A stretch of DNA of 64,000 nucleotides from Thermococcus indicus. Its GTDB lineage: Archaea > Methanobacteriota_B > Thermococci > Thermococcales > Thermococcaceae. The position numbers and the translations under genes are program-made. The first letter of the stretch is position 1. Each line of letters opens with the position of its first letter. The notes under the pieces were generated by a model that saw only the letters and a program-made list of their open reading frames with translations, ran no database searches and was not told the origin of the DNA. The DNA is taken from positions 2,115,041 through 2,179,040 of the forward strand of contig NZ_CP040846.1 of NCBI RefSeq assembly GCF_006274605.1. Reading direction: 5' to 3'. Below are positions 15,959 to 24,774 of this stretch, one piece after another.

Positions 15959-18403
15959 TCACTTCACCTCCACGAAGGTCGTCGGACCGAGCCAGCCGCC
16001 GCTCACGCGCCTGAACTTCTTTCCCGTCTCGTAGTCCTCGTATATTCCTGGCGTCTCCGTCTCGTGGAGAACGTAGCCGTTCCAGGTGAACCAGCCCCCG
16101 TTCCTCTCCTCGAGCTTCTTCCTAAGGTTCACGAGGGAAGAAACGGTAGCGTCCGCCATGTTACCGAAGTAGCCAGTCGGGTCGAGGAGCTTGCCTATTT
16201 TGGTGGCCCCATCAAGGACTATTATGGAAACCTTCGTTCTGTCGTCGAGGTTCATCTTGCTCAGTTCCCTCGCCTGGTCCATCAGCGATTTCGCGTCCTG
16301 GGCGACGAGGAATATGCCGAGGGGGGTGGTGAGCATTTTCACCTTGGCATTTCCCTTCAGCTTGACGGTATCTCCAACCTTCTCGAAGTTTGTGGCCACG
16401 AACTGAGCCCAGTCGAGTGCCCCACCGGAGCCGTACTGACCTCCCACCAGCCACTTGGGCGGGTCTATTATTCCCGTTAGAATGGCGTTTTTCAGGGCCT
16501 CCTTTGTGGATTCCTCCTCGGCGTGGCTGTATACGAAATCTTTGAGCTTTATGTCCCTCATTATAGGGTCGTACTGGTATTTCTTGGCGATATCGAGCAG
16601 TTCCGCCTGCTTCTCGGGGTCGTCCTTGAATATCGAGAGGTAAGCATTCAGCTTCTGCCTCCCGTAGACCTTCTCGTTCATGTAGGCGTTCATCCGCCTG
16701 ACCATCTCCTCAGGATTGTCCCCGTATTTCCCGTGAATCTCGTTGATGTCGTCGAGGTAAATCGAGTAAACGCTCTCCATGCTTGGGTTCAGCTCGATGG
16801 CCTTCTTCAGGTACTCAACGTGCCGCTTGTATATCCCCTCGGCCCACTCCTTCTGCTTTTCCAGAACGCACTCGTCGCAGGTGAAGACGTCAGGGTCGTC
16901 GCAGTCAATCAAACCATCCCCGTCGTTGTCTATACCATCACCGGGCTTCTCCTCGCCCCAGAAGTTCAAACTAACGCTGTCCGAGGCTATGACGTTTCCT
17001 TCAGCATCGTAGAGCTGAACCGAAATCTCACCGCTGTTTCCGGGGTTGGTGATTCTCAAGATGTCCGCTATAAAGCCCCCACCCGCATCTACCCTGTGCC
17101 TTGAACCATCCGGAGAAATCACGACGGCGTAGGAGGCGTTGCCCTTAACTTCAGCCCAGAGGGGAATGACGAAGGCATCCCCAACGGTCGGCTCCAGCCT
17201 GGCACCGTTCCTTGGGGAGGTTATCCTCACGGTCGCCTTTTCAGGTTGTTGAGTTGTCGCGTTTGCCTCCCCTGCGTTTTCAGATTTCACGAACATCCAC
17301 GAAACCTCGACTTCTTCGCCGGAATCTGTCCTAACCACGGCCCTCGCGGGGCCCTCCCTGAGTTCTCCGGGCGGAATTAGGATTTCAAGGACGACGCTCG
17401 CCATCCCGTTCCTCATCCAGCCCTCGCAAAGGTAAGCCTCAGTTGAGGTTCTCTCGGAAGTGAGCTTGGCAAAGTACTCCTCCTCAGTCAGAACCCTTGG
17501 CTTCCCGCTGTAAGGCCCTCCAGGCCCAGAGTACGAGACGGTCAAAGAATATATCCCGTTGGCGTCGAAGAGGTTGAAGGTCAGAGCCATAAGCGTCGTC
17601 CCGTTGGCATCCTCTGGAGTGAAGTATATCTCGCCGATGTAGCCCGGACTAACCGAAGCCTCACCGGACGATGACTCGTTGCTCCCGTAATTGCTTATGG
17701 CAGATATGGTTATATCACCGACCCGGAGGGGGTAGTTTTGGGATATCACCGCGTTGAAGACATCGTTGGCCATTCCTGAGAAGAAGCCCCTAAAGTCGGA
17801 GTTCATAACGGCCAGAATTTGCTCGCGGTATTTCCGGTATTCATCCTCCTTGAAGTAGTCGTAGCAGGTTGAACTCCCGTTGATATCGTAAACGCAGCTC
17901 GTCTCTATGAAGTCGTTGGGGCTTTTGGAGTAGCCACCGTAGGCGGTGAGTGTTACGGTGAAGACGGTGTAGGTCTCGGTGAAGGAGTAGGTGAACTCGT
18001 AGCCCACCAGCAGTTCCCTGGTAACAGGGGCGCCGTCAGAGCCATCGGGATAGTATGTGATGTTGGTCTTTAGCGGAGTGATTTTAAAGTCCTGGGTGAG
18101 GTTCATTGGCTTTGCATATTCGTCGAGGCGGGAGAAGTCCTCCGGCGAACCAACCTCGTACCTCTTTATGTGCACGCTCACATGATATGGGGCCATTCCG
18201 CTTTCGGAGTAGTTCCCGCTTCCGTAGAGGTGCATATAGGATACACCGCTCTCCACCTCGGCGGCATCAACCCTGCCAATTAGGACTCCCTTATCGGTTA
18301 GAATTCTCTCTATCGCGCCCCGGGGCGGTAAAACCGCCGAGGCAAGGCCAACGGTCATTAAAAGCGTGATTACAATAAGCGCAAGGGCTTTGGATTTGCT
18401 CAA
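15959..18403 (-). CDS. Large secreted protein of surface cluster B
   Basis: An 814-residue exported protein. The signal peptide is ALALIVITLLMTVGLASA. An N-terminal beta-rich region has repeated Tyr-rich strands. Around residue 500 an acidic calcium-type loop, GDGIDNDGDGLIDCDDPD, is followed by a helical region and a C-terminal domain ending GGWLGPTTFVEV. No enzyme family is recognised. The start is TTG 18403, overlapping the TGA of the small upstream gene (TTGA), with GAGGAGGGA as ribosome binding site. It and the calcium-repeat protein downstream probably belong to one surface assembly. Confidence 0.65.
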   Translation of the reverse strand: MSKSKALALIVITLLMTVGLASAVLPPRGAIERILTDKGVLIGRVDAAEVESGVSYMHLYGSGNYSESGMAPYHVSVHIKRYEVGSPEDFSRLDEYAKPMNLTQDFKITPLKTNITYYPDGSDGAPVTRELLVGYEFTYSFTETYTVFTVTLTAYGGYSKSPNDFIETSCVYDINGSSTCYDYFKEDEYRKYREQILAVMNSDFRGFFSGMANDVFNAVISQNYPLRVGDITISAISNYGSNESSSGEASVSPGYIGEIYFTPEDANGTTLMALTFNLFDANGIYSLTVSYSGPGGPYSGKPRVLTEEEYFAKLTSERTSTEAYLCEGWMRNGMASVVLEILIPPGELREGPARAVVRTDSGEEVEVSWMFVKSENAGEANATTQQPEKATVRITSPRNGARLEPTVGDAFVIPLWAEVKGNASYAVVISPDGSRHRVDAGGGFIADILRITNPGNSGEISVQLYDAEGNVIASDSVSLNFWGEEKPGDGIDNDGDGLIDCDDPDVFTCDECVLEKQKEWAEGIYKRHVEYLKKAIELNPSMESVYSIYLDDINEIHGKYGDNPEEMVRRMNAYMNEKVYGRQKLNAYLSIFKDDPEKQAELLDIAKKYQYDPIMRDIKLKDFVYSHAEEESTKEALKNAILTGIIDPPKWLVGGQYGSGGALDWAQFVATNFEKVGDTVKLKGNAKVKMLTTPLGIFLVAQDAKSLMDQARELSKMNLDDRTKVSIIVLDGATKIGKLLDPTGYFGNMADATVSSLVNLRKKLEERNGGWFTWNGYVLHETETPGIYEDYETGKKFRRVSGGWLGPTTFVEVK

Positions 18404-18564
18404 GTCTCATCCCTCCTCTTTTTTGTGACCCTCGCCGGAAGAAGGACGGGGATGAAAACGAAAGCAAAAACCAGCGCTCCCACGACCGGTCCCAACGGAT
18501 GGAACCCGGTTGGATAACCACCCGTATCCGGTTGAGAAGCCGTGGTGATGATAGTTAAACACAT
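18400..18564 (-). CDS. Small one-TM protein, first gene of cluster B
   Basis: A 54-residue protein with one membrane segment (GPVVGALVFAFVFIPVLL) followed by a basic tail (PARVTKKRRDET), topologically like the opener of cluster A. The ATG at 18564 follows GGGAAGGGACTGAG. A GTG at 18621 would extend the frame through the conserved leader and is judged unlikely. The stop overlaps the TTG of the next gene. Confidence 0.55.
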   Translation of the reverse strand: MCLTIITTASQPDTGGYPTGFHPLGPVVGALVFAFVFIPVLLPARVTKKRRDET

Positions 18565-18690
18565 CTCAGTCCCTTCCCAAGGAACCCCTCTCGCGGAAGA
18601 GAAAAGCGGGACAGGGTTCACCTTTTTACTTGTTACGCAGTCATAGGTAATAAGTCTTTCGCAAAATAAAATTCGAGATTTGAAAGATTT
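18565..18690 (-). promoter_or_regulatory. Promoter and leader of cluster B, copy of cluster A leader
   Basis: On the minus strand, CGAAAGACTTATTAC (18647-18661) serves as BRE/TATA. CTGCGTAAC follows, then the 26-base block at 18589-18614 containing CCCGCTTTTCTCTTCCGCGA, and the ATG at 18564. The order and most bases match 14062-14140. The intact btpA gene ends just upstream at 18691, exactly where the cluster A copy has a btpA remnant. Confidence 0.6.
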
Positions 18691-19473
18691 CTAAGACGAA
18701 TTTCGAAGTTTATTCGCCAGCTCGACCAGCTTCCTCGCCCTCTCGAGGGAGACCTCGTTTTCGACCTTCCCGTCCCGCTTGATCCACGTGCCCACTATGA
18801 AGCCGTCCGCGAACTTCCATAGCCCCGGCAGGTTGTCGTAAGTCGTCCCGGAGCCGACCACCACCGGCACCGGCGAGACCCTCTTCGCCAATGCGAGCCT
18901 TTCCAAATCGACTGGCTTTCCGGTCGCCTTTCCACTCACGACGATCGCATCTGCGAGGCCCCTCTCAATGGTGTCCCTTACCGCGTCCTCAAACTCGAAG
19001 AAGTGGACGGCGTGCTTGACATGGACGTCGGCGAAGACCTTGATTTTGCTCGGGAGGAGCTTTCTGAGCCTTGCCAGCTCGTGGGCGATGCCCTCTATGA
19101 GGCCCTGGTCAGTGTAGGCAACGCCACTCAGCACGTTCACCCTTATGAAGTCCGCCCTGACGGCGTAGGCTATTGAATAAGCCGCTATCCCGTCGTTGCG
19201 GAGGACGTTTATCCCCAGGGGCAGGCTCACCTCGTCGCGGATTGCCTTGGCGACGGCCGTGAATGCCGCGACAGTCGTCTTGTCCACGTACTTTGGGAAC
19301 GGGATGTCGCCGAAGTTCTCGACCATCATCGCGTCGAAGCCCGCCTTTTCAAGGGTTTTCGCGTCATTAACGGCCAGCTCGATGACGTTATCAAGGTTCC
19401 CAACGTAGAGGTAGGAACCCGGAAGGGGCTTCAGGTGAACCATGCCTATGAGGGGTTTCCGCTCGAATTCCAT
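18691..19473 (-). CDS. BtpA family TIM-barrel protein
   Basis: A 260-residue protein of the BtpA/SgcQ family. It starts with KPLIGMVHLKPLPGSY and has GFDAMMVENFGDIPF (about residues 45-59), LGINVLRND (about 86-94), FADVHVKHAVHF (about 146-157) and VVGSGTTYDNL near the C-terminus. The fold is a TIM barrel resembling nucleoside or sugar-phosphate enzymes. The founding member affects photosystem I assembly in cyanobacteria, which cannot be its job here, so the reaction is unknown. The 3' end of this gene is also present as a fragment at 14185-14285. Confidence 0.85.
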   Translation of the reverse strand: MEFERKPLIGMVHLKPLPGSYLYVGNLDNVIELAVNDAKTLEKAGFDAMMVENFGDIPFPKYVDKTTVAAFTAVAKAIRDEVSLPLGINVLRNDGIAAYSIAYAVRADFIRVNVLSGVAYTDQGLIEGIAHELARLRKLLPSKIKVFADVHVKHAVHFFEFEDAVRDTIERGLADAIVVSGKATGKPVDLERLALAKRVSPVPVVVGSGTTYDNLPGLWKFADGFIVGTWIKRDGKVENEVSLERARKLVELANKLRNSS

Positions 19474-19596
19474 AACACCACCAATCCAATGACGACCCAG
19501 CGATAGTTAAGGGTTTTGGAAATGGGGCACATTAATGGTCAAATTTATACACTGATGAAAAGCCTTATATAACCCACGGTTGAGGTAAAGAACATC
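19474..19596. promoter_or_regulatory. Divergent promoter region, btpA and transglutaminase operon
   Basis: On the plus strand the TATA-like CCTTATATAACC (19562-19573) lies about 25 bases before the ATG at 19597, giving a very short leader with GAGGTAAAG as a ribosome binding site. On the minus strand, GGGTTTTGG and AT-rich DNA precede btpA, but no clear TATA box stands out. No palindrome of note was found. Confidence 0.45.
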
Positions 19597-22500
19597 ATGG
19601 TGAGGCGGAAATACATCGCCTTTCTCACGCTGACACTGCTCTCCCTCCTCCTTGTCTCCGTCGTGCTTGGACCAGCCCTCATCGAGGCCCCGCCCGGAAC
19701 CAAGAGCATCGAGGAGATACTCTCTCCGAAGCTTCCGCCCGGGAACGAGAGCAACGAAACCGGGCCGCCGGCTGAGGCTCCGGTTTCTCCCCACTTCGTT
19801 CTCCTCGTAACTGGGGCGGCCCACACCCACTACCTCAGGCTCAACGTGTACACCGACTACATCAACGGGAGCTGGAGGACGGAAAACGCCACGGCGATTC
19901 CGAGCAACGTCATCGCCCCACCAGAAATAAACGTCCCCCATCACGCCGAAAGGGATATAATAACCGTCGTCTCGTTTCTTCCCCTCAGCGGGAACCTCTT
20001 CACCTCCCTCTACACGACCCGCGTTGACGGTGCCGGGGCCGAGGCGATTCCTGAATACAACCTCTTCAGAACACCCATGAACGTGACGACCTACTCGTTC
20101 TCCGCGGTGGGCTACACCTTCGACATGCCATACCTGGTCAACCTCACCGCTGGAAACCAGACGGAGTATCTCTCGGCCCCCAACGACACCCGGCTGACGG
20201 CCCTGGCGGAGAGCATAACGACGGGGGCACGCTCGGACTACTGGAAAGCACTCAGTATAGTCAGGTACCTGGCCGGCAACTACAGGCACGTGGAGGACGT
20301 GACTCCCCCCGAGGGGGCTGACAGGCTGACGTGGTTCCTGTTCGAATCAAAGACGGGCAGCGCATACGACTTCGCCTCCGCCCTCGTGGTTCTGGCCAGG
20401 CTGAACGGCCTTCCCGCGAGGCTCGTCGAGGGGGTTTACATCGATGCAGTCCCCCAGACCCAGGTCGTGACCGAAAAGAACAGGCACTTCTGGGCCGAGG
20501 TTTACTTCAAGAACACCGGCTGGCTGGTCTTCGACCCCCTGCACCCCACGGATCAGAACGTGTACCTGCCCTTCGAACTGGAGGCACCCGGGGTTCTGAT
20601 GCCCCTTGAGCCCGATTCCTCCGGAACGGTTACGATAAAGTTCGAGCGGGTCGCGAGCGGGACGAACTCGAGCGTCACCGTGGACGTTCCGACCCTCGGG
20701 AGGATAGCGCTCATCAGGGAGTCGGGGATATACAACCTGACGGTGGGCCCCTTTGAGGAGCCCGGCTACTATCCCCTCATGGTCAGGGCATCGGACAGGG
20801 AAGGAAACTCGCTGACCCGGATCGTCCCGGTGACTGTCCCCGGAAACGTGAGCGCCCTGCCCGACCCGGCCGTGGCGTACCTGCGCAAGAACGATGCACT
20901 TACCCTGGAGCTCACCGTGCCAGGCACAGGGGGGACGGGCCTCAGAACGGAATCCCCGCTGGTGGATTCCTGGTTCTCCATCGAGACCCCTCGGAACGAG
21001 ACCAGGGTGTACGTCAGGCTAATCTCCCCCGACGATTACCCGAACGGCTGGCACATCGAGAACCTCACCGTCACAAGGGGAGCAGACGAATACAAAATCC
21101 ACCTCCCGGTTTTCGTCGTGGAGCGAACCGAAATAAAAGCGGGGGTACAGAGAGCGGTGACCGCCGGGGGCTCGTTCGTCATAAACGGAACCGTGGAAGG
21201 CAGCACCACGGGCGAGCGGCCGCGCCTGGGAAGCGTGGCGGCGTTCATAAACGACGGGGAAAGGGACGTCCTGATAGGCTACGCAAACGCATCCAACGGG
21301 ACCTTCGCACTCCCCGTTAAAATCCCGGTGTACCTCTCCCCCGGGACGAAGCAGGTTTTCGTATACTACCTCACCCCCCTCGGATACCCCTACCTCCCCT
21401 CAGGGGCCACGTTCACGGTCGAAGTCAGGGGGCTGGCCAGATTCTCGATGCCCGGGCTGATCCTGGCCAGACCCGGCAACGTCACGGTCATAGGTAGTCT
21501 CCTCAGCGGGGCGGGGAGACCGATAGCCAATGCCAGCATCGAATACTACCTCGATGGAAGGCCCCTCGGAGAGACCACCACCCTGACGGACGGCAGGTTC
21601 TCCCTGGTTCTCCAGCTTCCCCAGATTGAGAGGCACGTGCTGACCGTGAGGTACCCCGGAAGTCCCGTTTACTCCCCGTCCGCCATGAACGTCACGGTGG
21701 CGACCGTTGAGCTGAAGGTTCCGGAGAGGATAACCGGAGAAATCGGGGAGCCCGTCAGAATCAGCGGAAAGGTCGCTGGGGTGGAAGATGCGACCCTGCA
21801 GGCCTATGTGTTCCCTGGGAAGACGTATCAGGTAAACGTGATCAACGGGAGCTTTGAACTGACGATCGAACCATTCCAGACTGTCGGGGAAAGGTCCGTG
21901 GAATTCCGCCACGGCACCAGAACCCTGGGGAGAACAGCGGTAGCGGTTCTTTCACCGGTGGAAATAGAGCTCCTGACGCCGAGGGCGGAGGGCGAAAAAA
22001 CCGCCGCGCTGAGGTTCAGGGTCGTTGATTCCGCCAACAATCCGGTAAGCGGGGTTTACCTCAACGTCAGCGTGGACGGCTTCGCGATGCGGGTAATGAC
22101 CAACGGTTCTGGAATAGCCACCCTAGAAGTCCCCGTGCCGGAGAAGGAAACCAACGCAACGGTGGTTGTTGCTTTCGACGGCTCCTCCTACTACCTGCCC
22201 GCGAGCGGGAGGTTCCACGTCGTGATATCCAGAAAACGGGGAATCCCCTGGACCTACATTGCCATAGCTCTGGTTATCGGTGCACTGATAGTCAGATACC
22301 GTCTCGTGAGAAGAAAACCGGAGAAGAGGGGAGTGGAGAAGGTTCTGAAGATTATCTTCAACAACGGTATTCCCGTATTCAGGGAGGGGGAAACGGTGGA
22401 GCTGAGCATCGAGTGCGAGGGAAAGGCGGAGCTTTACGTTGATGGAAAGCCGGCTGGGAAGGGCAGGGACTTTACCCTGGCCCTGGAAGTTGGGGAACAC

Positions 22501-22818
22501 ACCATAGAGGCCCGCTGCGGGGAGCTCATCGAACGTGCGACCGTGAGGATAGTACCCCGCTACGATGACGCGGTGATCGATTACTACGAGAGGTGCTTCC
22601 TGCCGTGGGCCAGAGGGACCGGCCTGGACGTCGAAGGGATGACCCCCAGGGAGATAGCCGCGGCGCTGACGGACATGATGTACCCATGGGAGCCCCTAGA
22701 CACCCTAACGGAGGTCTTCGAGAGGGCCAAGTACAGCACGGTCGAGGTGTCGCGGGGAGAGTTCATCAGATTTTACCGCTCGCTCCTCGAGCTGGTTGGA
22801 GGTGGTTGCATTGTTTAA
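19597..22818 (+). CDS. Transglutaminase-like membrane protein with C-terminal DUF4129
   Basis: A 1073-residue exported protein. An N-terminal signal/anchor (residues about 6-25) leads to an extracellular region with many NxT/S sequons. A transglutaminase-like core follows at about 210-320, then Ig-like beta domains to about 870, one membrane segment at about 883-902, and a cytoplasmic DUF4129-like tail. In the core the His (NRHFWAEV, about 297) and Asp (VFDPL, about 313) are present. The usual Cys position reads GSAYDFASAL, with Ala at about 256, so peptide cross-linking or protease activity is doubtful. The gene heads an operon with MoxR and DUF58 proteins, the common partners of this architecture. 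Confidence 0.85.
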   Translation: MVRRKYIAFLTLTLLSLLLVSVVLGPALIEAPPGTKSIEEILSPKLPPGNESNETGPPAEAPVSPHFVLLVTGAAHTHYLRLNVYTDYINGSWRTENATAIPSNVIAPPEINVPHHAERDIITVVSFLPLSGNLFTSLYTTRVDGAGAEAIPEYNLFRTPMNVTTYSFSAVGYTFDMPYLVNLTAGNQTEYLSAPNDTRLTALAESITTGARSDYWKALSIVRYLAGNYRHVEDVTPPEGADRLTWFLFESKTGSAYDFASALVVLARLNGLPARLVEGVYIDAVPQTQVVTEKNRHFWAEVYFKNTGWLVFDPLHPTDQNVYLPFELEAPGVLMPLEPDSSGTVTIKFERVASGTNSSVTVDVPTLGRIALIRESGIYNLTVGPFEEPGYYPLMVRASDREGNSLTRIVPVTVPGNVSALPDPAVAYLRKNDALTLELTVPGTGGTGLRTESPLVDSWFSIETPRNETRVYVRLISPDDYPNGWHIENLTVTRGADEYKIHLPVFVVERTEIKAGVQRAVTAGGSFVINGTVEGSTTGERPRLGSVAAFINDGERDVLIGYANASNGTFALPVKIPVYLSPGTKQVFVYYLTPLGYPYLPSGATFTVEVRGLARFSMPGLILARPGNVTVIGSLLSGAGRPIANASIEYYLDGRPLGETTTLTDGRFSLVLQLPQIERHVLTVRYPGSPVYSPSAMNVTVATVELKVPERITGEIGEPVRISGKVAGVEDATLQAYVFPGKTYQVNVINGSFELTIEPFQTVGERSVEFRHGTRTLGRTAVAVLSPVEIELLTPRAEGEKTAALRFRVVDSANNPVSGVYLNVSVDGFAMRVMTNGSGIATLEVPVPEKETNATVVVAFDGSSYYLPASGRFHVVISRKRGIPWTYIAIALVIGALIVRYRLVRRKPEKRGVEKVLKIIFNNGIPVFREGETVELSIECEGKAELYVDGKPAGKGRDFTLALEVGEHTIEARCGELIERATVRIVPRYDDAVIDYYERCFLPWARGTGLDVEGMTPREIAAALTDMMYPWEPLDTLTEVFERAKYSTVEVSRGEFIRFYRSLLELVGGGCIV

Positions 22819-23794
22819 GCTCAACTGGGGAAGGATAGGCATTTACTTCGGGGCGGTTGCCCTCATCTACGCCCTTTCGCCCTGGGCGGAGCCCCTCAAC
22901 GCCATCAAGGAGCCATCGGCAATTTTAGCGCTGTTTATGACCGCACGGGAGGTGGCGAAGGGGCTGGGGAGGGAGCTCCTCGCCGGGCTTCTCGTGCCGC
23001 TCGGTCTCTCGGCCGCGGCCCTTCTCATCCCGATCCCGGAGTGGCGCCTCCCGCTGGCCCTGATTTCATTCGGCACGGGGGTTGCACTCACCGCGCCGAA
23101 TCTGGAGGAGCGGGCCAGGGTCGTTAGGGGGATCGGGGTCTTTCTGGCCCTCTACGGTCTGTCCAGAACGCCCCCGCTGATGGCCTACGGAAGCGTCTTC
23201 AGCTACGCCGGGGCCGCGTTCCTGCTCGGCTACGCCGCCTCCGAACTCATCGAAAGATACCCCTGGGTGGAGGTCATCGAGAGAAACCTGCTTGGAATAG
23301 GTGCCCTCGGCGGCGTTTTGGGCCTTTACGTTTCCGTCAGAGGGAAACTCAGTGAGAGTCACCCAGAGCTGGTCTTCTACGGGGAGTGGCTGGTGCTCGT
23401 CCTGGGCGTCGTTCTGGCCGGATCGATGGTGTACTCCCACGTGGCGGGGCACGACCCGGAGCGCTACCTCCTCGAGCAGTGGCGGAGGCACGAGGCAAAA
23501 ACGCTGGAGAGGCTGGGCCCAGAGATGATGGAAGCCAGAAGGGCCGTTGAGGATTTCATCGTGCGCGGCAGAAGGGGGCCGCTGGTGGCGTTCGTAACCT
23601 ACTACGGTGCGAGGCTCTTCGGGGACAGGGAGGAGTTCGGAGCGCTCATCTCGAAGGTGGCGGACTACGAGGGAAAACCAATCTCCCCCCTCATGCCGCT
23701 CTGGATAAGGCGGCGCTATGAGAGGGCCGAGCTTGAGAGGAGAAGGAAGATCGTGGAGGAAGTTTTTGAAGGATTGAGGGATCTGATGGGGTGA
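22811..23794 (+). CDS. Polytopic membrane protein of the MoxR/DUF58 operon
   Basis: A 327-residue protein with about seven hydrophobic segments in the first 210 residues. A charged cytoplasmic C-terminal part follows (RYERAELERRRKIVEEVFEGL). No named family is evident. The TTG at 22811 follows GGAGGTGGTTGCA and overlaps the end of the transglutaminase-like gene. It ends just before the MoxR gene and is likely part of the same membrane assembly. Confidence 0.65.
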   Translation: MFKLNWGRIGIYFGAVALIYALSPWAEPLNAIKEPSAILALFMTAREVAKGLGRELLAGLLVPLGLSAAALLIPIPEWRLPLALISFGTGVALTAPNLEERARVVRGIGVFLALYGLSRTPPLMAYGSVFSYAGAAFLLGYAASELIERYPWVEVIERNLLGIGALGGVLGLYVSVRGKLSESHPELVFYGEWLVLVLGVVLAGSMVYSHVAGHDPERYLLEQWRRHEAKTLERLGPEMMEARRAVEDFIVRGRRGPLVAFVTYYGARLFGDREEFGALISKVADYEGKPISPLMPLWIRRRYERAELERRRKIVEEVFEGLRDLMG

Positions 23795-23799
23795 AAGCC

Positions 23800-24774
23800 A
23801 TGACCGAGATTGAGGAAGCCTCTAAGAAGCTTGAAGAGATTGTGGAGAGAATTTCAACCGTCTACATAGGCAACGAGGAGGTCATAAGGAAGACCCTGGC
23901 GGCGGCTCTCGTCAATGGGAACGTCCTCTTTGAGGACTACCCCGGCCTGGGAAAGACACTCCTGGCCAAAGCCTTCGGGAGGGTTCTGGGCCTGAAATAC
24001 ACCCGCGTTCAGTTCACCCCTGACCTGCTCCCCGCGGACATACTGGGAACGAAGGTATGGCGCCAGAACCTTGGAACGTTCGAGCTCATTAAAGGCCCAA
24101 TCTTCACGCACGTCCTTCTGGCGGACGAGATCAACCGCGCTCCCCCCAAGACCCAGTCCGCTCTACTTGAGGCAATGGAAGAGCGCCAGGTCACGATAGA
24201 GGGTGAGACCTTCCCCCTGGAGCGGCCGTTCTTCGTCATCGCAACACAGAACCCGATAGAGTTCGAGGGAACCTACCCCCTCCCCGAGGCCCAGCTCGAC
24301 AGGTTCCTCCTCAGGTTGCGCGTGGGCTATCCGAAGAGCCTGGAAGATGAGATGGCAATCCTTGAAGCGCGTTTGAGCTGGAGAAAGGACGACCCAACGG
24401 CGGACATGGAACCGATGATCGACAGGAAGACGTTCGTAAGAATCCAGGACCTCGTGGAGGAGAGAATTTTCACCAGCAGGGACATTGTGAGGTACATCTC
24501 GGAGCTCGTGAGGAACGCCAGGGCGGATTCCAGGGTGGAGGCCGGCCCGAGCCCCAGGGGCGGAATCGCACTGATGAAGGTGGCAAAGGCAAACGCCCTT
24601 CTGGAGGGCAGGGACTACGTTCTTCCGGACGACGTCAAGGCCTTCGCCATCGATGCCCTGGCCCACAGGGTCGTCATCAGGGCGGAGTACTCCTTTGAGG
24701 GCATCAGGGGTGAGGACGTTATAATGGAAGCCCTGGAAAAGACCCCCGTTCCCAAAGGGGCGGAAGGAAGATGA
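23800..24774 (+). CDS. MoxR family AAA+ ATPase
   Basis: A 324-residue AAA+ protein of the MoxR family. Walker A is EDYPGLGKTLLAKAF (about residues 45-59), Walker B is LLADEINRAPPKTQSALLEA (about 107-126), and sensor 1 is FVIATQNPIEFEGTYPLPEA (about 143-162). The arginine/sensor 2 region is RVEAGPSPRGG. MoxR ATPases act as chaperones that remodel or activate partner proteins, typically DUF58/VWA proteins encoded next door, as here. The ATG at 23800 is favoured over GTG 23791. Confidence 0.93.
   Translation: MTEIEEASKKLEEIVERISTVYIGNEEVIRKTLAAALVNGNVLFEDYPGLGKTLLAKAFGRVLGLKYTRVQFTPDLLPADILGTKVWRQNLGTFELIKGPIFTHVLLADEINRAPPKTQSALLEAMEERQVTIEGETFPLERPFFVIATQNPIEFEGTYPLPEAQLDRFLLRLRVGYPKSLEDEMAILEARLSWRKDDPTADMEPMIDRKTFVRIQDLVEERIFTSRDIVRYISELVRNARADSRVEAGPSPRGGIALMKVAKANALLEGRDYVLPDDVKAFAIDALAHRVVIRAEYSFEGIRGEDVIMEALEKTPVPKGAEGR

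Noticed and set aside
18565-18621. GTG-started extension of the cluster B micro-protein through the leader.
   Set aside because: The corresponding DNA in cluster A is conserved but in a different reading frame, so it is not protein-coding.
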